A DNA stretch of 58,644 nt from Pseudomonadota bacterium (GCA_023388965.1 JAEWFF010000005.1:1-58644), one strand, 5' to 3'. Shown: positions 43,161 to 52,207, numbered from the stretch's first letter. Translations and numbers: made by a program. The notes: a model not told the origin generated them from the letters alone.

Positions 43161-43419
43161 CAAAGTTCGCTTCAGGTTTCCCCGAAACGTTTACGGTCGA
43201 CCCGGTCATCCCGCCCCGTGGGGCTGGGGGGCTGGAATCGGAGCTTGATAACCGGGCTCCGAGGCAACGATGAGAGGTTCCCCCCGGGGTTAGGCGGCGC
43301 GGGGGCCGGAAAAAGGCAATATTGTGGAATCGGAATTTTGTTTGCCGGCCTGCCGGACGGACGGGCTTGCACGCTCTTCATGACAGAGCCATGATCGTCG
43401 TGAATGTCATGAGGTGGTG

Positions 43420-43797
43420 ATGGGTGACGTCGAACCGATACGAAATTCACGGAGCGCGCAAACGCCCCGCTCCGGTCCGACAAATCCGCCCATGCCGTCC
43501 GATGTTTCGTTCGACCGAACCGAACTCCGCCATATCCTGAACGTCTATGGCCGCCTCGTCGCGGCCGGCGAGATGCGCGACTATGCCATCGACATGCTGC
43601 GCGACAGGGCGGTGTTCTCGCTGTTCCGCCGCATGGGCGAAGTGCCGACCTACCGGATCGAGAAGGATCCCCGGCTGCGCAACCGCCAGGGCGCCTATTC
43701 GGTCATCGCCGCGACCGGCCTGATCCTCAAGCGCGGGCACGATCTGCCGCGCGTGCTCAGCGTGCTCGACCGGCGCCTGAAAGTGGTCGCCAACTGA
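43420..43797 (+). CDS. DUF2794 family protein
   Basis: 125 residues from ATG 43420 (two GTG codons directly upstream are also open; GAGGTGG serves as ribosome site). DUF2794 core SFDRTELRHILNVYGRLVAA and MRDYAIDMLRDRAVFSLFRR, then KDPRLRNRQGAYSV. Cytosolic, small and conserved in alphaproteobacteria; function unknown. Confidence 0.9.
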   Translation: MGDVEPIRNSRSAQTPRSGPTNPPMPSDVSFDRTELRHILNVYGRLVAAGEMRDYAIDMLRDRAVFSLFRRMGEVPTYRIEKDPRLRNRQGAYSVIAATGLILKRGHDLPRVLSVLDRRLKVVAN

Positions 43798-43814
43798 GAA
43801 ATCGCCCCTCCGCG

Positions 43815-43838
43815 CATGGCTGGACCTAGCCAGCCATG
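43815..43838. repeat. Inverted repeat downstream of the DUF2794 gene
   Basis: CATGGCTGG / CCAGCCATG, nine perfect base pairs with a six-base loop, beginning 18 bases after the stop. No T-run follows, so it is not a clear rho-independent terminator. Confidence 0.45.
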
Positions 43839-43935
43839 ACAACGACGCATGGATCGTATGCGTGCGACCATCTGACCAACCTGACCTCTTTGGGCTATGT
43901 AGAAGTCAAGCAAACACTGACCCTGGAGATCAAAA

Positions 43936-44031
43936 GTGATCCTGAGCAAACTGATCTGGCTTGTCCGGCTGATCGAAACCCGTCTGACCGATGGCGCCTA
44001 CCGCCATGGCCGCTATCTGATCGGCAAGTAA
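43936..44031 (+). CDS. Candidate 31-residue amphipathic small protein
   Basis: GTG start at 43936 with GGAG nine bases upstream. The first 15 residues, MILSKLIWLVRLIET, form an amphipathic hydrophobic helix, and the rest is basic and Tyr/Gly-rich (RLTDGAYRHGRYLIGK). Codon choice has the strong G/C third position of local genes. It stands alone, about 90 bases before a strong terminator. I know no named family; it may be a membrane-associated microprotein. Confidence 0.45.
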   Translation: MILSKLIWLVRLIETRLTDGAYRHGRYLIGK

Positions 44032-44122
44032 AACCGGGCGCGGCGCGCCGGGCCAGAAGCCGAGAGGACCGCACAAGGTCCAACGGCGCAGAGACCTCCG
44101 GCCGGCGCCCCCGGAAAATGAA

Positions 44123-44148
44123 AAAGCCCCGGTTTTCGCCGGGGCTTT
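44123..44148. terminator. Bidirectional terminator before the BI-1 gene end
   Basis: AAAGCCCCGG / CCGGGGCTTT with a TTTTCG loop; A-rich on the left and T-rich on the right, so usable from both sides. Confidence 0.85.
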
Positions 44149-44168
44149 GTCGTTTCAGGCCATCGGCC

Positions 44169-44927
44169 TCATTCGCGGCTGCCGAACAGGTTCAGCAGCA
44201 TCATGAACAGGTTGATGAAGTCGAGGTAGAGCGCCAGCGCGCCCATGATCGCCTTGCGGCCCATCACCGTCGAATCGTCGACGGCGTTGTACATCTCCTT
44301 GATGCGCTGCGTATCCCAAGCGGTGAGGCCCGAGAAAATCAGAACGCCCGCGCACGAGATGACGAACTGCATCATCGAGCTCTGCAGGAAGATGTTGACC
44401 ACCATCGCGATCAGAAGGCCGATCAGGCCCATCACGAGGAAGGTGCCGAACGCCGACAGATTGCGCTTGGTCGTGTAGCCGTAGAGGCTCAGACCGCCGA
44501 AGGCCGCGGCGGTGATGAAGAACACGCGGGCGATGGAGGAGCCGGTATAGACCATGAAAATGGTCGAGAGCGACATGCCCATCAGCGCCGAGAACACCCA
44601 GAACGCGGTCTGCGCGCCCGAGGCCGTCATCTTGCCGATGCGCGCCGACAGGAAGAACACCATGCCGAGCGGCGCGAGCGCGATGACCCATTTCAGCGGC
44701 GTTGCGAACAGCGTCTGTCCGAACGAGGTCAACGCCATCGCGCCCGAGGCGTCCTGCGTGACGGCCAGCTTGAACGTGCCGATCGCCACGAGGCCGGTGA
44801 TCGCGAGCCCGATGGTCATGTAGTTGTAGACCGAAACCATATAGGCGCGCAGGCCCTGGTCGATGACAGCGGCCTCAGTGCGGGCGGTGCCTACGCGGGC
44901 CGTCCCATAGCGGTCGAAGTCAGCCAT
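44169..44927 (-). CDS. Bax inhibitor-1/YccA family membrane protein
   Basis: 252 residues, seven predicted membrane helices. Signature stretches YNYMTIGLAITGLVAIGTF, MGMSLSTIFMVYTGSSIARVF and LIFSGLTAWDTQRIKEMY, the last holding the conserved Asp of the pH/Ca2+-sensing pair. Bacterial members act as Ca2+ leak channels or modulate FtsH. Monocistronic, with the terminator at 44123 at its 3' side. Confidence 0.94.
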   Translation of the reverse strand: MADFDRYGTARVGTARTEAAVIDQGLRAYMVSVYNYMTIGLAITGLVAIGTFKLAVTQDASGAMALTSFGQTLFATPLKWVIALAPLGMVFFLSARIGKMTASGAQTAFWVFSALMGMSLSTIFMVYTGSSIARVFFITAAAFGGLSLYGYTTKRNLSAFGTFLVMGLIGLLIAMVVNIFLQSSMMQFVISCAGVLIFSGLTAWDTQRIKEMYNAVDDSTVMGRKAIMGALALYLDFINLFMMLLNLFGSRE

Positions 44928-45031
44928 TCAATTCATCCCTTTGGTTGTTCCGCATTTCGAGGGCGCGGAATCTCCCGCACAATATGGGAAATCACCGCCG
45001 CCGCCACAAGCAAAACCCGACGCCGGCAAGG

Positions 45032-47596
45032 TTACAAATCGCGCAAAATCCGCGCCGGTTTCAGGCGCGCCAGCCGCCAGGTGCCGATCAGGCCCAGAAC
45101 GACGGTCAGAACCAGGGCGAAGACGGCGGCGAGCATGGCCCCAGCCCAGTCGAAGTAGAACGCCATATCCATGACCTGGGTGACGACGACGAACGCCGCC
45201 CCCGTGCCGACGACGAGGCCGAACAGCGCCGTCGCAAAACCGATCATGAAATATTCGATGGCGAAGGCCGCAAGAATCCGCCGCCGCGTCGCGCCCAGCG
45301 TTTTCAATATCATGGCGTCGTAGACGCGATGGCGGTGGCCGGCGGCGAGCGCCCCGCCCAGCACCAGCACGCTGGCGAGGATCGTCACGCCGCTCGCGCC
45401 CCGGATCGCGAGCGCAAGATCGGTGACGATCTCCGCAATCGTCGACAGCGCGTCCTTCACGCGCACGATCAGGACGGCCGGAAAGCGCGCCGCCGTCTCG
45501 CGCAGTAGCGTGAGTTCCTGCGCCGTGTCCGCATCCTGCGGAAAGGACAGGGTCGCGAGATATTGATAGGGCGCGCCCGCGAATGTGTTCGGCGAGAACA
45601 CCATCACGAAATTGATGCCGAGGCTTTCCCATTCCACTTCGCGCAGATTGGCGATCCTGGCGCCGATCTCGCGGCCGAGCACATTCACCGTGATCTCGTC
45701 TCCGACATCGAGGCCGAGATGGCGCGCGCTCTCCGCCTCGAACGAAACGAGGTTCTCGCCGCTATAGCCCTCATCCCACCACGCACCCGCTACCACCTTG
45801 GAGCCTTCCGGCACCTCGTTGGCGTGCGTGATGCCGCGGTCGCCGCGCAGCACCCAGGCCGCCTCGCCGGCGGGATAGCCTTCCGCGCTCTGGCCCTTCA
45901 GCGTCACGATGCGGCCGCGCAGCATCGGCACCTGCTCGATCGTGCCGGCGGGCACCCGTTCCTTCAGGAAGGCCGTGAAATCCGCCGCCTCGGTGTTCGG
46001 AATATCGGCGAAGAAGAAGCTCGGCGCGCGCTCGGGCAGCGAGGCGCTGAGCTGATTGCGTATGGACGAATCGATCAGCGTCAGCGTCACCAGCAGCGCA
46101 AGGCCGAGGCCGAGCGACAGCACGACCGAAGGTGTCAGGGCGCCGGGGCGGTGCACATTGGCAAGCGCGATGCGCAGTTCCGGTTTTGTGGGGCGCGGCA
46201 GCCGCCGCGCGATTGCCATGATGATGACGGCCACGCCGCGCAGCAGCACGAAAATGCCGGCCGCAGCCCCGATAAAGGTCAGCGCCACGATCTTCTGCGC
46301 CGCGCTTGCGACCATGAGCGTCACCAGCACCGTCAGCACGAGCGCCGTCAGCACGAGATAGCGGCGGCGCGGAAGACTGAGTTTCGAATCGGCCAGATGA
46401 TCGCGGAACAGGGACGATACCGGCATTTCGTGCGCGCGGCCGAGCGGCCACAATGTGAACAGCAGCGAGATCAGCGCGCCGAACACCGCGGCGATGCCGA
46501 GTTGCGCCGGCTGGAGCGATGCCACGAAAGGCAGCGGAATCATCGCGCCGAAGGCCCAGTCAACCACGAAGGGCAGCGCCGCGCCCACGGCAAGACCGAT
46601 GACGATACCGATGGCGGCGATAACGAGAATCTGCGCCAGATAGATCTGGAAAATGCGCGTGCCCGGCGCGCCAAGCGATTTCAGCACCGCGATGGTTTCG
46701 CGGCGCTTCTCGACATAGGCGCTGACGGCATTGGCGACGCCGACACCGCCGACAAGCAGGGCCGTCAGTCCCACGAGAGTCAGGAACTGGCTGAAGCGGG
46801 TGATGTTCTGCTCCAGCCGGTCGGAGGCGGAATTGCGCGTACGTATCTGCCATCCGGCATCGGGAAAGGTGCTCTTCGCCGCCTCGGTGAAACGCTCGAC
46901 ATCGCCGTCGGAAGACGCGCCCGGCGGCAAGGCGACCCGATAGCTCCAGCGCACGAGACTGCCCGGCACGACGAGGCCGCTCGCATCGAGTGCAGCCCGC
47001 GTCACATACATATGTGGCGCGAAGCCGAAGCCGCCCGACAGGTTGTCGGGTTCCTTGATGAGCGCCGCGCGGATTTCCAGTACCGTATTGCCGACCTCTA
47101 TGCGGTCGCCGACCCTGGCTTCGAGCCGCGCCAGCAGCGCCTGGTCGATGGCCGTTCCGAACGCACCGTCGCGCTCGGCCAGTAGCTCCGGAAGAGCGCC
47201 GGACGGTTCCGTTTCCATGGCGCCGTAGAGCGGATGGACATCGGTGACGGCCTTCAGTTCGCCGAGCGCCGCATTGCCGCTCATCGTGCGCGCCATGACG
47301 CGCAGGTTCGCGACCGGCGACAGGGTTCCGGCTTCCGAAAAGAATGCGATTTCCTGTGCCGTCGCCTCGCGGTGCAGCAATTGGAAGCTGACATCGCCAC
47401 CGAGAATCGCGCGGCCCTCGCGCGCGAGACCGTCCTTCAGGCCCTGCGAGATGGAGCCGACACCGGCAATGCTTGCAACGCCGAGCGCGAGACAGGCGAC
47501 GAAAACGCGAAAGCCCGACAACCCGCCGCGCAGCTCGCGCAGGGCAAGGCGTATGGACAGCAGAAATCCTGGCGGCGAGGGTGCGAATGCGGTCAT
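45032..47596 (-). CDS. ABC transporter permease, FtsX/YbbP-like
   Basis: 854 residues from ATG 47596 (MTAFAPSPPGFLLSIRLA); the frame continues upstream only through a repeat. First helix near residues 20-45 followed by a large periplasmic MacB-like domain, an FtsX helix set (about 255-400), more helices, a second periplasmic domain (EITVNVLGREIGARIANLRE) and a C-terminal FtsX set (LGATRRRILAAFAIEYFMIG). This duplicated layout is that of YbbP. The ATPase gene is upstream (start 48569) and an esterase is divergent, matching the ybbA-ybbP-tesA grouping. Substrate not established, probably a lipid or lipoprotein-like molecule. Confidence 0.9.
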   Translation of the reverse strand: MTAFAPSPPGFLLSIRLALRELRGGLSGFRVFVACLALGVASIAGVGSISQGLKDGLAREGRAILGGDVSFQLLHREATAQEIAFFSEAGTLSPVANLRVMARTMSGNAALGELKAVTDVHPLYGAMETEPSGALPELLAERDGAFGTAIDQALLARLEARVGDRIEVGNTVLEIRAALIKEPDNLSGGFGFAPHMYVTRAALDASGLVVPGSLVRWSYRVALPPGASSDGDVERFTEAAKSTFPDAGWQIRTRNSASDRLEQNITRFSQFLTLVGLTALLVGGVGVANAVSAYVEKRRETIAVLKSLGAPGTRIFQIYLAQILVIAAIGIVIGLAVGAALPFVVDWAFGAMIPLPFVASLQPAQLGIAAVFGALISLLFTLWPLGRAHEMPVSSLFRDHLADSKLSLPRRRYLVLTALVLTVLVTLMVASAAQKIVALTFIGAAAGIFVLLRGVAVIIMAIARRLPRPTKPELRIALANVHRPGALTPSVVLSLGLGLALLVTLTLIDSSIRNQLSASLPERAPSFFFADIPNTEAADFTAFLKERVPAGTIEQVPMLRGRIVTLKGQSAEGYPAGEAAWVLRGDRGITHANEVPEGSKVVAGAWWDEGYSGENLVSFEAESARHLGLDVGDEITVNVLGREIGARIANLREVEWESLGINFVMVFSPNTFAGAPYQYLATLSFPQDADTAQELTLLRETAARFPAVLIVRVKDALSTIAEIVTDLALAIRGASGVTILASVLVLGGALAAGHRHRVYDAMILKTLGATRRRILAAFAIEYFMIGFATALFGLVVGTGAAFVVVTQVMDMAFYFDWAGAMLAAVFALVLTVVLGLIGTWRLARLKPARILRDL

Positions 47597-47740
47597 TGCC
47601 CTCCCTCCCCTGAAAGGGGAGGGCGAGTGCGCGTCAGCGCACCGGGGCGGGGTGACGGGGAGACATTTCGATTTACCCCCACCCCGCTCGGCTCCGCCGA
47701 GTCGGCCCTCCCCCGCTTCGCGGAGGAGGGAGGGAACAAA
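47597..47740. repeat. Palindromic repeat between ABC ATPase and permease genes
   Basis: CCCTCCCCTGAAAGGGGAGGG at the left, CCCACCCCGCTCGGCTCCGC in the middle and CCCTCCCCCGCTTCGCGGAG at the right; sister of 835-973. It begins one base before the permease start codon, so it lies over the ribosome binding region of that gene. Confidence 0.7.
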
Positions 47741-47753
47741 CCACACCCACCGC

Positions 47754-47873
47754 CCTCGTCCTGAGGAGCGATGCGCAGCATCGCGTCTCGAAGGATGGGC
47801 CGCGAATTCGGAGCGTGCCGCCCATCCTTCGAGACGGCGCTACGCGCCTCCTCAGGATGAGGATTTAGAGAAA
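47754..47873. repeat. Palindromic repeat, GAGGAGCGATGCGCAGCATC family
   Basis: Left arm GTCCTGAGGAGCGATGCGCA ... CTTCGAAGGATGGGC-like, right arm GCCCATCCTTCGAGACGGCG ... CCTCAGGATGAGG: a long inverted repeat about 120 bases across. One arm is also found at 1012-1059. Confidence 0.7.
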
Positions 47874-47882
47874 TCAAACAAC

Positions 47883-48569
47883 TCACGCCGTCATGACCTC
47901 GGCGGCGGCGGGCTCCAGCGCACCCGAGCGCATGCGCACCACGCGGTCGCAGCGGCGTGCAAGCGAAGCGTCGTGCGTGACGAGAACGAGCGTCGCCCCG
48001 CGCGCCTTCGTGGTCGTGAAGATCAGATCGGCGATCGACGCCCCGGTCGTCTCGTCGAGATTGCCGGTCGGCTCGTCGGCGACGAGAATCTTCGCGCCCG
48101 GCGCCAGCGCGCGCGCGAGCGCCACCCGCTGCTGCTCGCCGCCCGACAATTCCACCGGATAATGCCCGGCGCGGTCCGCGAGCCCGACGCTGTCGAGTTC
48201 CGCCCGGGCGCGCGCGAACGCATCCGGCACGCCGGCGAGCTCAAGCGGAACGGCGACATTTTCGAGCGCCGTCATGGTGGGAATGAGATGAAAGCTCTGG
48301 AAGACAATGCCGATATTGCGGCCGCGGAAACGGGCCAAAGCATCCTCGTCCATGCGCGTCAGATCTTCGCCGTGCACGGTGACGCGGCCCGAATCCGGCC
48401 GCTCCAGACCGGCCAGCACCATCAGAAGGGACGATTTGCCCGAGCCCGACGGACCGGTGAGACCAACCGTTTCGCCCTGCCCTATATGGAGGGATATGTC
48501 GCGCAGGATATGCACCCGCGCCGCCCCCCGTCCGAGGCTGAGATTGATCCCCTCAATGTCGATTGCCAT
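47883..48569 (-). CDS. ABC transporter ATP-binding protein, YbbA/LolD-like
   Basis: 228 residues from ATG 48569 (MAIDIEGINLSLGRGAARVH). Walker A GPSGSGKSSLL, signature LSGGEQQRVALARAL, Walker B ILVADEPTGNLD, H-loop VLVTHDASLA. The GNLDE D-loop and overall sequence place it with the MacB/LolD group that pairs with FtsX-type permeases. The permease gene follows after a repeat-filled 286-base gap. Confidence 0.93.
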   Translation of the reverse strand: MAIDIEGINLSLGRGAARVHILRDISLHIGQGETVGLTGPSGSGKSSLLMVLAGLERPDSGRVTVHGEDLTRMDEDALARFRGRNIGIVFQSFHLIPTMTALENVAVPLELAGVPDAFARARAELDSVGLADRAGHYPVELSGGEQQRVALARALAPGAKILVADEPTGNLDETTGASIADLIFTTTKARGATLVLVTHDASLARRCDRVVRMRSGALEPAAAEVMTA

Positions 48570-48600
48570 ATGCGAAGTCCCGCCTCGTGGAGTGCCCCAT

Positions 48601-49278
48601 ATGGAGAAGCCGATAGTCATCCGCCAGTCACAAATGCTTGGGCGCGCGCGGACTTTCGTCCTCGGCGCCGCGCTGCTGCTGGCCGTCCTGATCGCCGGGC
48701 CGGCCAGAGCGGACACGATCCGGCTGGTCGCGCTCGGCGACAGCCTGACGGCGGGCTATCTGCTCGACGCATCGGAAGCCTTTCCGGCGGTGCTCGAACG
48801 CGAACTGAAAAAGAGGGGCTGGAATGTCAGCGTCGCCAATGCCGGCGTATCCGGCGACACCGCGACGGCGGGCGCGGCGCGCGTCGATTGGTCGGTGCCC
48901 GACGGCACGCAGGGCGTGATCGTCGAGCTTGGCGCCAACGACGCCCTGCGCGGCCTGCCGCCCGAGGAAACCCGCAAGGCCATCGGGCAGATCCTCGACC
49001 GGCTCAAGGAGCGGAACATTCCCGTCCTGCTTGCGGGTATGTACGCCCCGCGCAGCCTCGGCGCCGCCTATCATGAGAAATTCGACGCCATCTTCCCGGA
49101 ACTCGCTGAAGAACATGGCGTGGCGCTCTACCCGTTCTTCCTCGACGGCGTGGTCGGCGATGCTGCATTCAACCTTGATGACGGCATGCACCCGAACGCT
49201 GTGGGCATCGAGAAGATTGTCGCCAATATGTTGCCGGCGGTTGAGACCTTCCTCCGCAGTCTCGAAACGCCTTCATAA
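48601..49278 (+). CDS. tesA: Periplasmic SGNH esterase/lysophospholipase (TesA-like)
   Basis: 225 residues; signal peptide to about residue 37 (LIAGPARA). SGNH blocks are readable: LVALGDSLTAGYLL (Ser), NAGVSGDTA (Gly), VELGANDALRG (Asn) and DGMHPNAVG (Asp/His). Homologous to E. coli TesA, a thioesterase, arylesterase and lysophospholipase. Divergent from the ABC ATPase with a 31-base space, a conserved neighbourhood. Confidence 0.92.
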   Translation: MEKPIVIRQSQMLGRARTFVLGAALLLAVLIAGPARADTIRLVALGDSLTAGYLLDASEAFPAVLERELKKRGWNVSVANAGVSGDTATAGAARVDWSVPDGTQGVIVELGANDALRGLPPEETRKAIGQILDRLKERNIPVLLAGMYAPRSLGAAYHEKFDAIFPELAEEHGVALYPFFLDGVVGDAAFNLDDGMHPNAVGIEKIVANMLPAVETFLRSLETPS

Positions 49279-49290
49279 AGGGATGCGCCG

Positions 49291-49863
49291 ATGCCGCGCC
49301 TGTTCACCGCGCTCGAAGTTCCGCCGCCCATCACGGAGCGCCTGTCGATCCTGCGCGGAGGGCTGCCCGGCGCGCGCTGGGTCGAGCCGGAAAATTACCA
49401 CATCACTTTGCGCTTTCTCGGCGATGTCGATGACCGCATGGCGCGCACCGCAGTCGAATTGCTGGACGGCGTGTCGCGCGAGCCGGTGCGGATCACGCTC
49501 GATGCGCTTGACGCATTCGGCGGCGACCGCCCGCGCACGATCTTCGCCCGGGTGCAGCCGACGCCCGAACTGACCGAGCTTCAGGCCGAGCAGGAACGCC
49601 TCGTGCGCCGCGCCGGCCTTGCGCCCGAAGGCCGCAAATTCACGCCGCATGTCACTCTGGCGCGGCTGCGCGACGTGAAGGCGGCGGATGTCGCGAACTG
49701 GCTTGCGATGCGCGGCGGAGCGCCGAAACTCGAATATGACGCGAACCGGTTCGTGCTGATGTCCTCACGCGCTTCGACGGGCGGCGGCCCGTATGTCGTG
49801 GAGGAGGCCTGGCCGCTCGGCGCCGATTGGGAGGAAGACCATGCCGAAGAAGCTCGCTGGTGA
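49291..49863 (+). CDS. thpR: RNA 2',3'-cyclic phosphodiesterase (ThpR)
   Basis: 190 residues of the 2H phosphoesterase superfamily. The two catalytic HxT motifs are in NYHITLRFLGD and PHVTLARLRD. Members open 2',3'-cyclic phosphates to 2'-phosphates and ligate tRNA halves in vitro. It starts 12 bases after the tesA stop and overlaps the next gene by 23 bases. Confidence 0.92.
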   Translation: MPRLFTALEVPPPITERLSILRGGLPGARWVEPENYHITLRFLGDVDDRMARTAVELLDGVSREPVRITLDALDAFGGDRPRTIFARVQPTPELTELQAEQERLVRRAGLAPEGRKFTPHVTLARLRDVKAADVANWLAMRGGAPKLEYDANRFVLMSSRASTGGGPYVVEEAWPLGADWEEDHAEEARW

Positions 49864-50146
49864 GGAACGCACGGCCGCGCTGGCCGATTTGCCGGACTGG
49901 ACTGAAGTGCCGGGCAAGAACGCGATCCGGCGCGGTTTCAAATTCCGCAACTTCTCGGAGGCCTTCGGCTTCATGAGCCGCGTCGCGCTCGCCGCCGAAA
50001 AGATGGACCATCATCCGGACTGGTCGAATGTCTACGACCGGGTCGACATCGAACTGTCGAGCCACGATATCGGCGGCCTGAGCGAGCGCGACATCCGGCT
50101 CGCGGGCATCATCGACCGTCTGGCCGGAGCCAAACCGGCCCGATAA
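49841..50146 (+). CDS. phhB: 4a-Hydroxytetrahydrobiopterin dehydratase (PCD/DCoH)
   Basis: 101 residues. Pterin-4a-carbinolamine dehydratase regenerating tetrahydrobiopterin-type cofactors. The active-site histidines are in KMDHHPDWSNVYDRVDIELSSHD; RGFKFRNFSEAFGFMSRVA is also typical. The start lies inside the 3' end of thpR, implying coupling. No aromatic amino acid hydroxylase gene is present in this window. Confidence 0.93.
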   Translation: MPKKLAGEERTAALADLPDWTEVPGKNAIRRGFKFRNFSEAFGFMSRVALAAEKMDHHPDWSNVYDRVDIELSSHDIGGLSERDIRLAGIIDRLAGAKPAR

Positions 50147-50169
50147 GCGTTGGAGCCGGGGAGACGGAT

Positions 50170-50517
50170 ATGGCGGACAGGAAAAAGCGGCGGGACGACG
50201 AGAAGCGGGTGCGCGAGGCCTTCTGGCCGAAAATCGCGGCCTTTGCCGGCTCCGTGCCGTTCGCCGAACAGGCGCTTTCAGCCTGGTATTGCGCCTTCGA
50301 CCGCGAGACGCCCTCGACCGTCCGCTACACCCTGATCGGGGCGCTCGCCTATTTCATCCTGCCGGTCGACGCCATTCCCGACGTCCTGCCGATGTTCGGT
50401 TTTGCCGACGACGCCTCGCTGCTTTCGGCGGCCCTGATCTCGGTCGGATCGCACATCACCGCAGCCCATCGCGAGGCCGCGCGACAGACGCTGGCGAAAT
50501 TACGGACGCCCGCTTAA
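50170..50517 (+). CDS. YkvA-like DUF1232 membrane protein
   Basis: 115 residues. The DUF1232 core is RYTLIGALAYFILPVDAIPDVLPMFG-like: a helix ending at the conserved LPVDAIPDVLP, then GFADDASLLSAAL. Small inner-membrane protein of unknown function. 23 bases after phhB, so probably in the tesA-thpR-phhB transcript. Confidence 0.92.
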   Translation: MADRKKRRDDEKRVREAFWPKIAAFAGSVPFAEQALSAWYCAFDRETPSTVRYTLIGALAYFILPVDAIPDVLPMFGFADDASLLSAALISVGSHITAAHREAARQTLAKLRTPA

Positions 50518-50686
50518 CCGCAAAGTGCCAATCGTTACGAATCCCTTTCCAAATTCTGCCAATTTTTACCTGTTGTTCGTAATTGCGGTTCCAAAATCGG
50601 GAGCCGCGGGGGTTTTTTCGTTTTTCCCGCCACATGTCCACGAGCCCGGCTCAAGCAGCCGGCCGAGCCATGAAGTTTGGAACAGT

Positions 50687-51190
50687 ATGATCGCGCGCCG
50701 TCTCGCCCTCGCCCTTCTCCTCACCGCCTTTGCGCCGGATGTGTCCAACGCCCAGGGCCAGCAGCTCATCGGGCAGTTCACGGACTGGAGCGCCTATACG
50801 GCCAACGGCTCTTCGGGGAAGGTCTGCTTCGTGATCTCGCAGCCCAAATCGCGCGAGCCTTCAGGCCTCAACCGCGATCCGGCCTTCTTCTTCGTCTCGC
50901 ACCGTCCGGGCGAAAACGTGCGCAATGAGGTTTCGGTCCAGGTCGGCTTCCCGCTGCAGGCCAATTCCACGATCGATGTCTCGATCAACGGCGCGCCGTT
51001 CCAGCTCGTGACGCAGAACGAGCGCGGCTGGTCGAACGGCCAGAACGACGCCGCCATCGTGTCCGCCATGCGCGCCGGCCGCGACATGGTCGTCCGCTCG
51101 ACTTCGGGCCGTGGCAATGTGACGACTGACACCTATTCGCTGTCGGGAATCTCCGCCGCCCTCGACGCGGCCAACGGCGCCTGCCCGTAA
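50687..51190 (+). CDS. Invasion-associated locus B (IalB) family protein
   Basis: 167 residues from ATG 50687, signal peptide to about residue 23 (DVSNAQ). IalB-like pattern FTDWSAYTANGSSGKVCFVI then FFFVSHRPGENVRNEVSVQVG and a terminal Cys (ANGACP) that could pair with the first. Periplasmic or outer-membrane associated; role in this organism unknown. The 169 bases upstream are AT-richer and probably contain its promoter. Confidence 0.88.
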   Translation: MIARRLALALLLTAFAPDVSNAQGQQLIGQFTDWSAYTANGSSGKVCFVISQPKSREPSGLNRDPAFFFVSHRPGENVRNEVSVQVGFPLQANSTIDVSINGAPFQLVTQNERGWSNGQNDAAIVSAMRAGRDMVVRSTSGRGNVTTDTYSLSGISAALDAANGACP

Positions 51191-51259
51191 ATCCTTCGCC
51201 GCGGTTGATCTTGCCGCTTTGCGGCCCCACCTTCCCCGTCGTGAAAGGGTTAGCTGTTC

Positions 51260-52018
51260 ATGCCGGAAATCCGTCTTATTCCCTGCCTGTCCGATAATTA
51301 TGCCGTGCTGCTCCATGAGGGCGATACGACCGTCCTGATCGATGCGCCGGAGGCGCCGCCGATCAAGGCCGCGCTCGACAGGGAAGGCTGGCGTCTGACC
51401 CATATCCTCGTCACGCACAAGCATTCCGACCATGTGGACGGCATCGCGCCGCTGGTGAAGGAATACGGTGCGGAGGTGATCGGCCCGGAAGCGGAAAAAT
51501 CGCACATCCCGCATATCGGCAGGACTTTGCGCGAGGGCGATAAGGTCACGGTCGGCCCGTTCACCGCCGATGTGTACGAGACGCCCGGCCACACCAAGGG
51601 CCATATCGTCTACCATTTCCCCAAGGAGAAGCTGCTGTTCTCCGGCGACACCATGTTCGCTCTGGGCTGCGGGCGCCTGTTCGAGGACACGCCGGCGGCG
51701 ATGTGGGAATCGCTCAAGAAATTGCGCGCGCTGCCCGACGATACGACGGTCTATTGCGGCCACGAATACACGCTCTCGAACGCCCGCTTCTCCGTGCCGC
51801 TCGACCCGGACAATGCCGAACTCAAGGCCCGCGCCGGGGACATCGAAAAGGCCCGCGCGGCCGGCACGCCGACCGTGCCTTTCAATCTCGGCCTCGAAAA
51901 GCGGACGAGCCCGTTCCTGCGCGCCGACGAACCGGCCGTGGCGGCGGGCGTCGGCAGGCCCGGCGCCTCGCCGGCGGCGGTTTTCACCGAAGTGCGCGAG
52001 CGCAAGAACAAGGCCTGA
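51260..52018 (+). CDS. gloB: Hydroxyacylglutathione hydrolase (glyoxalase II)
   Basis: Metallo-beta-lactamase fold hydrolysing S-lactoylglutathione. Metal motif VTHKHSDHVDG (His53, His55, Asp57, His58; Lys54 and Ser56 differ from the common THHHxDH but are non-ligand positions), then PGHTKGHIVYH, SGDTMFALGCGRLFEDT and YCGHEYTLSNARF. 252 residues, full length. Confidence 0.95.
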   Translation: MPEIRLIPCLSDNYAVLLHEGDTTVLIDAPEAPPIKAALDREGWRLTHILVTHKHSDHVDGIAPLVKEYGAEVIGPEAEKSHIPHIGRTLREGDKVTVGPFTADVYETPGHTKGHIVYHFPKEKLLFSGDTMFALGCGRLFEDTPAAMWESLKKLRALPDDTTVYCGHEYTLSNARFSVPLDPDNAELKARAGDIEKARAAGTPTVPFNLGLEKRTSPFLRADEPAVAAGVGRPGASPAAVFTEVRERKNKA

Positions 52019-52132
52019 CGCCTTCTGCCGTTCACGGCAGACAATCTGTGCAAAGCGCGTTGCAAAGACCGCGCGGATGGGGCATAGAACGCCCCTCGCG
52101 GCACTGCCGCGAACGAGAGAGACTGGCAGCGT

Positions 52133-52207
52133 GCGGGTGTAGCTCAGGGGTAGAGCACAACCTTGCCAAGGTTGGGGTCGAGGGTTCGAATCCCTTCGCC
52201 CGCTCCA
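52133..52207 (+). tRNA. tRNA-Gly (anticodon GCC)
   Basis: Full cloverleaf: acceptor GCGGGTG / CGCCCGC, D arm with AGCTCAGGGGTAGAGC, anticodon loop TTGCCAA on stem CAACC/GGTTG, T arm GAGGGTTCGAATCCCTT, discriminator T and encoded CCA. The GCC anticodon reads GGY. The 3' half is copied imperfectly at 52860-52880. Confidence 0.98.
52180..52200 (+). other. tRNA-Gly 3' segment, candidate attachment-site copy 1
   Basis: The 21-base stretch covering the T arm and start of the 3' acceptor. It matches 52860-52880 at 19 of 21 positions in direct orientation. Such tRNA 3' ends are standard integrase target sites. Confidence 0.45.
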
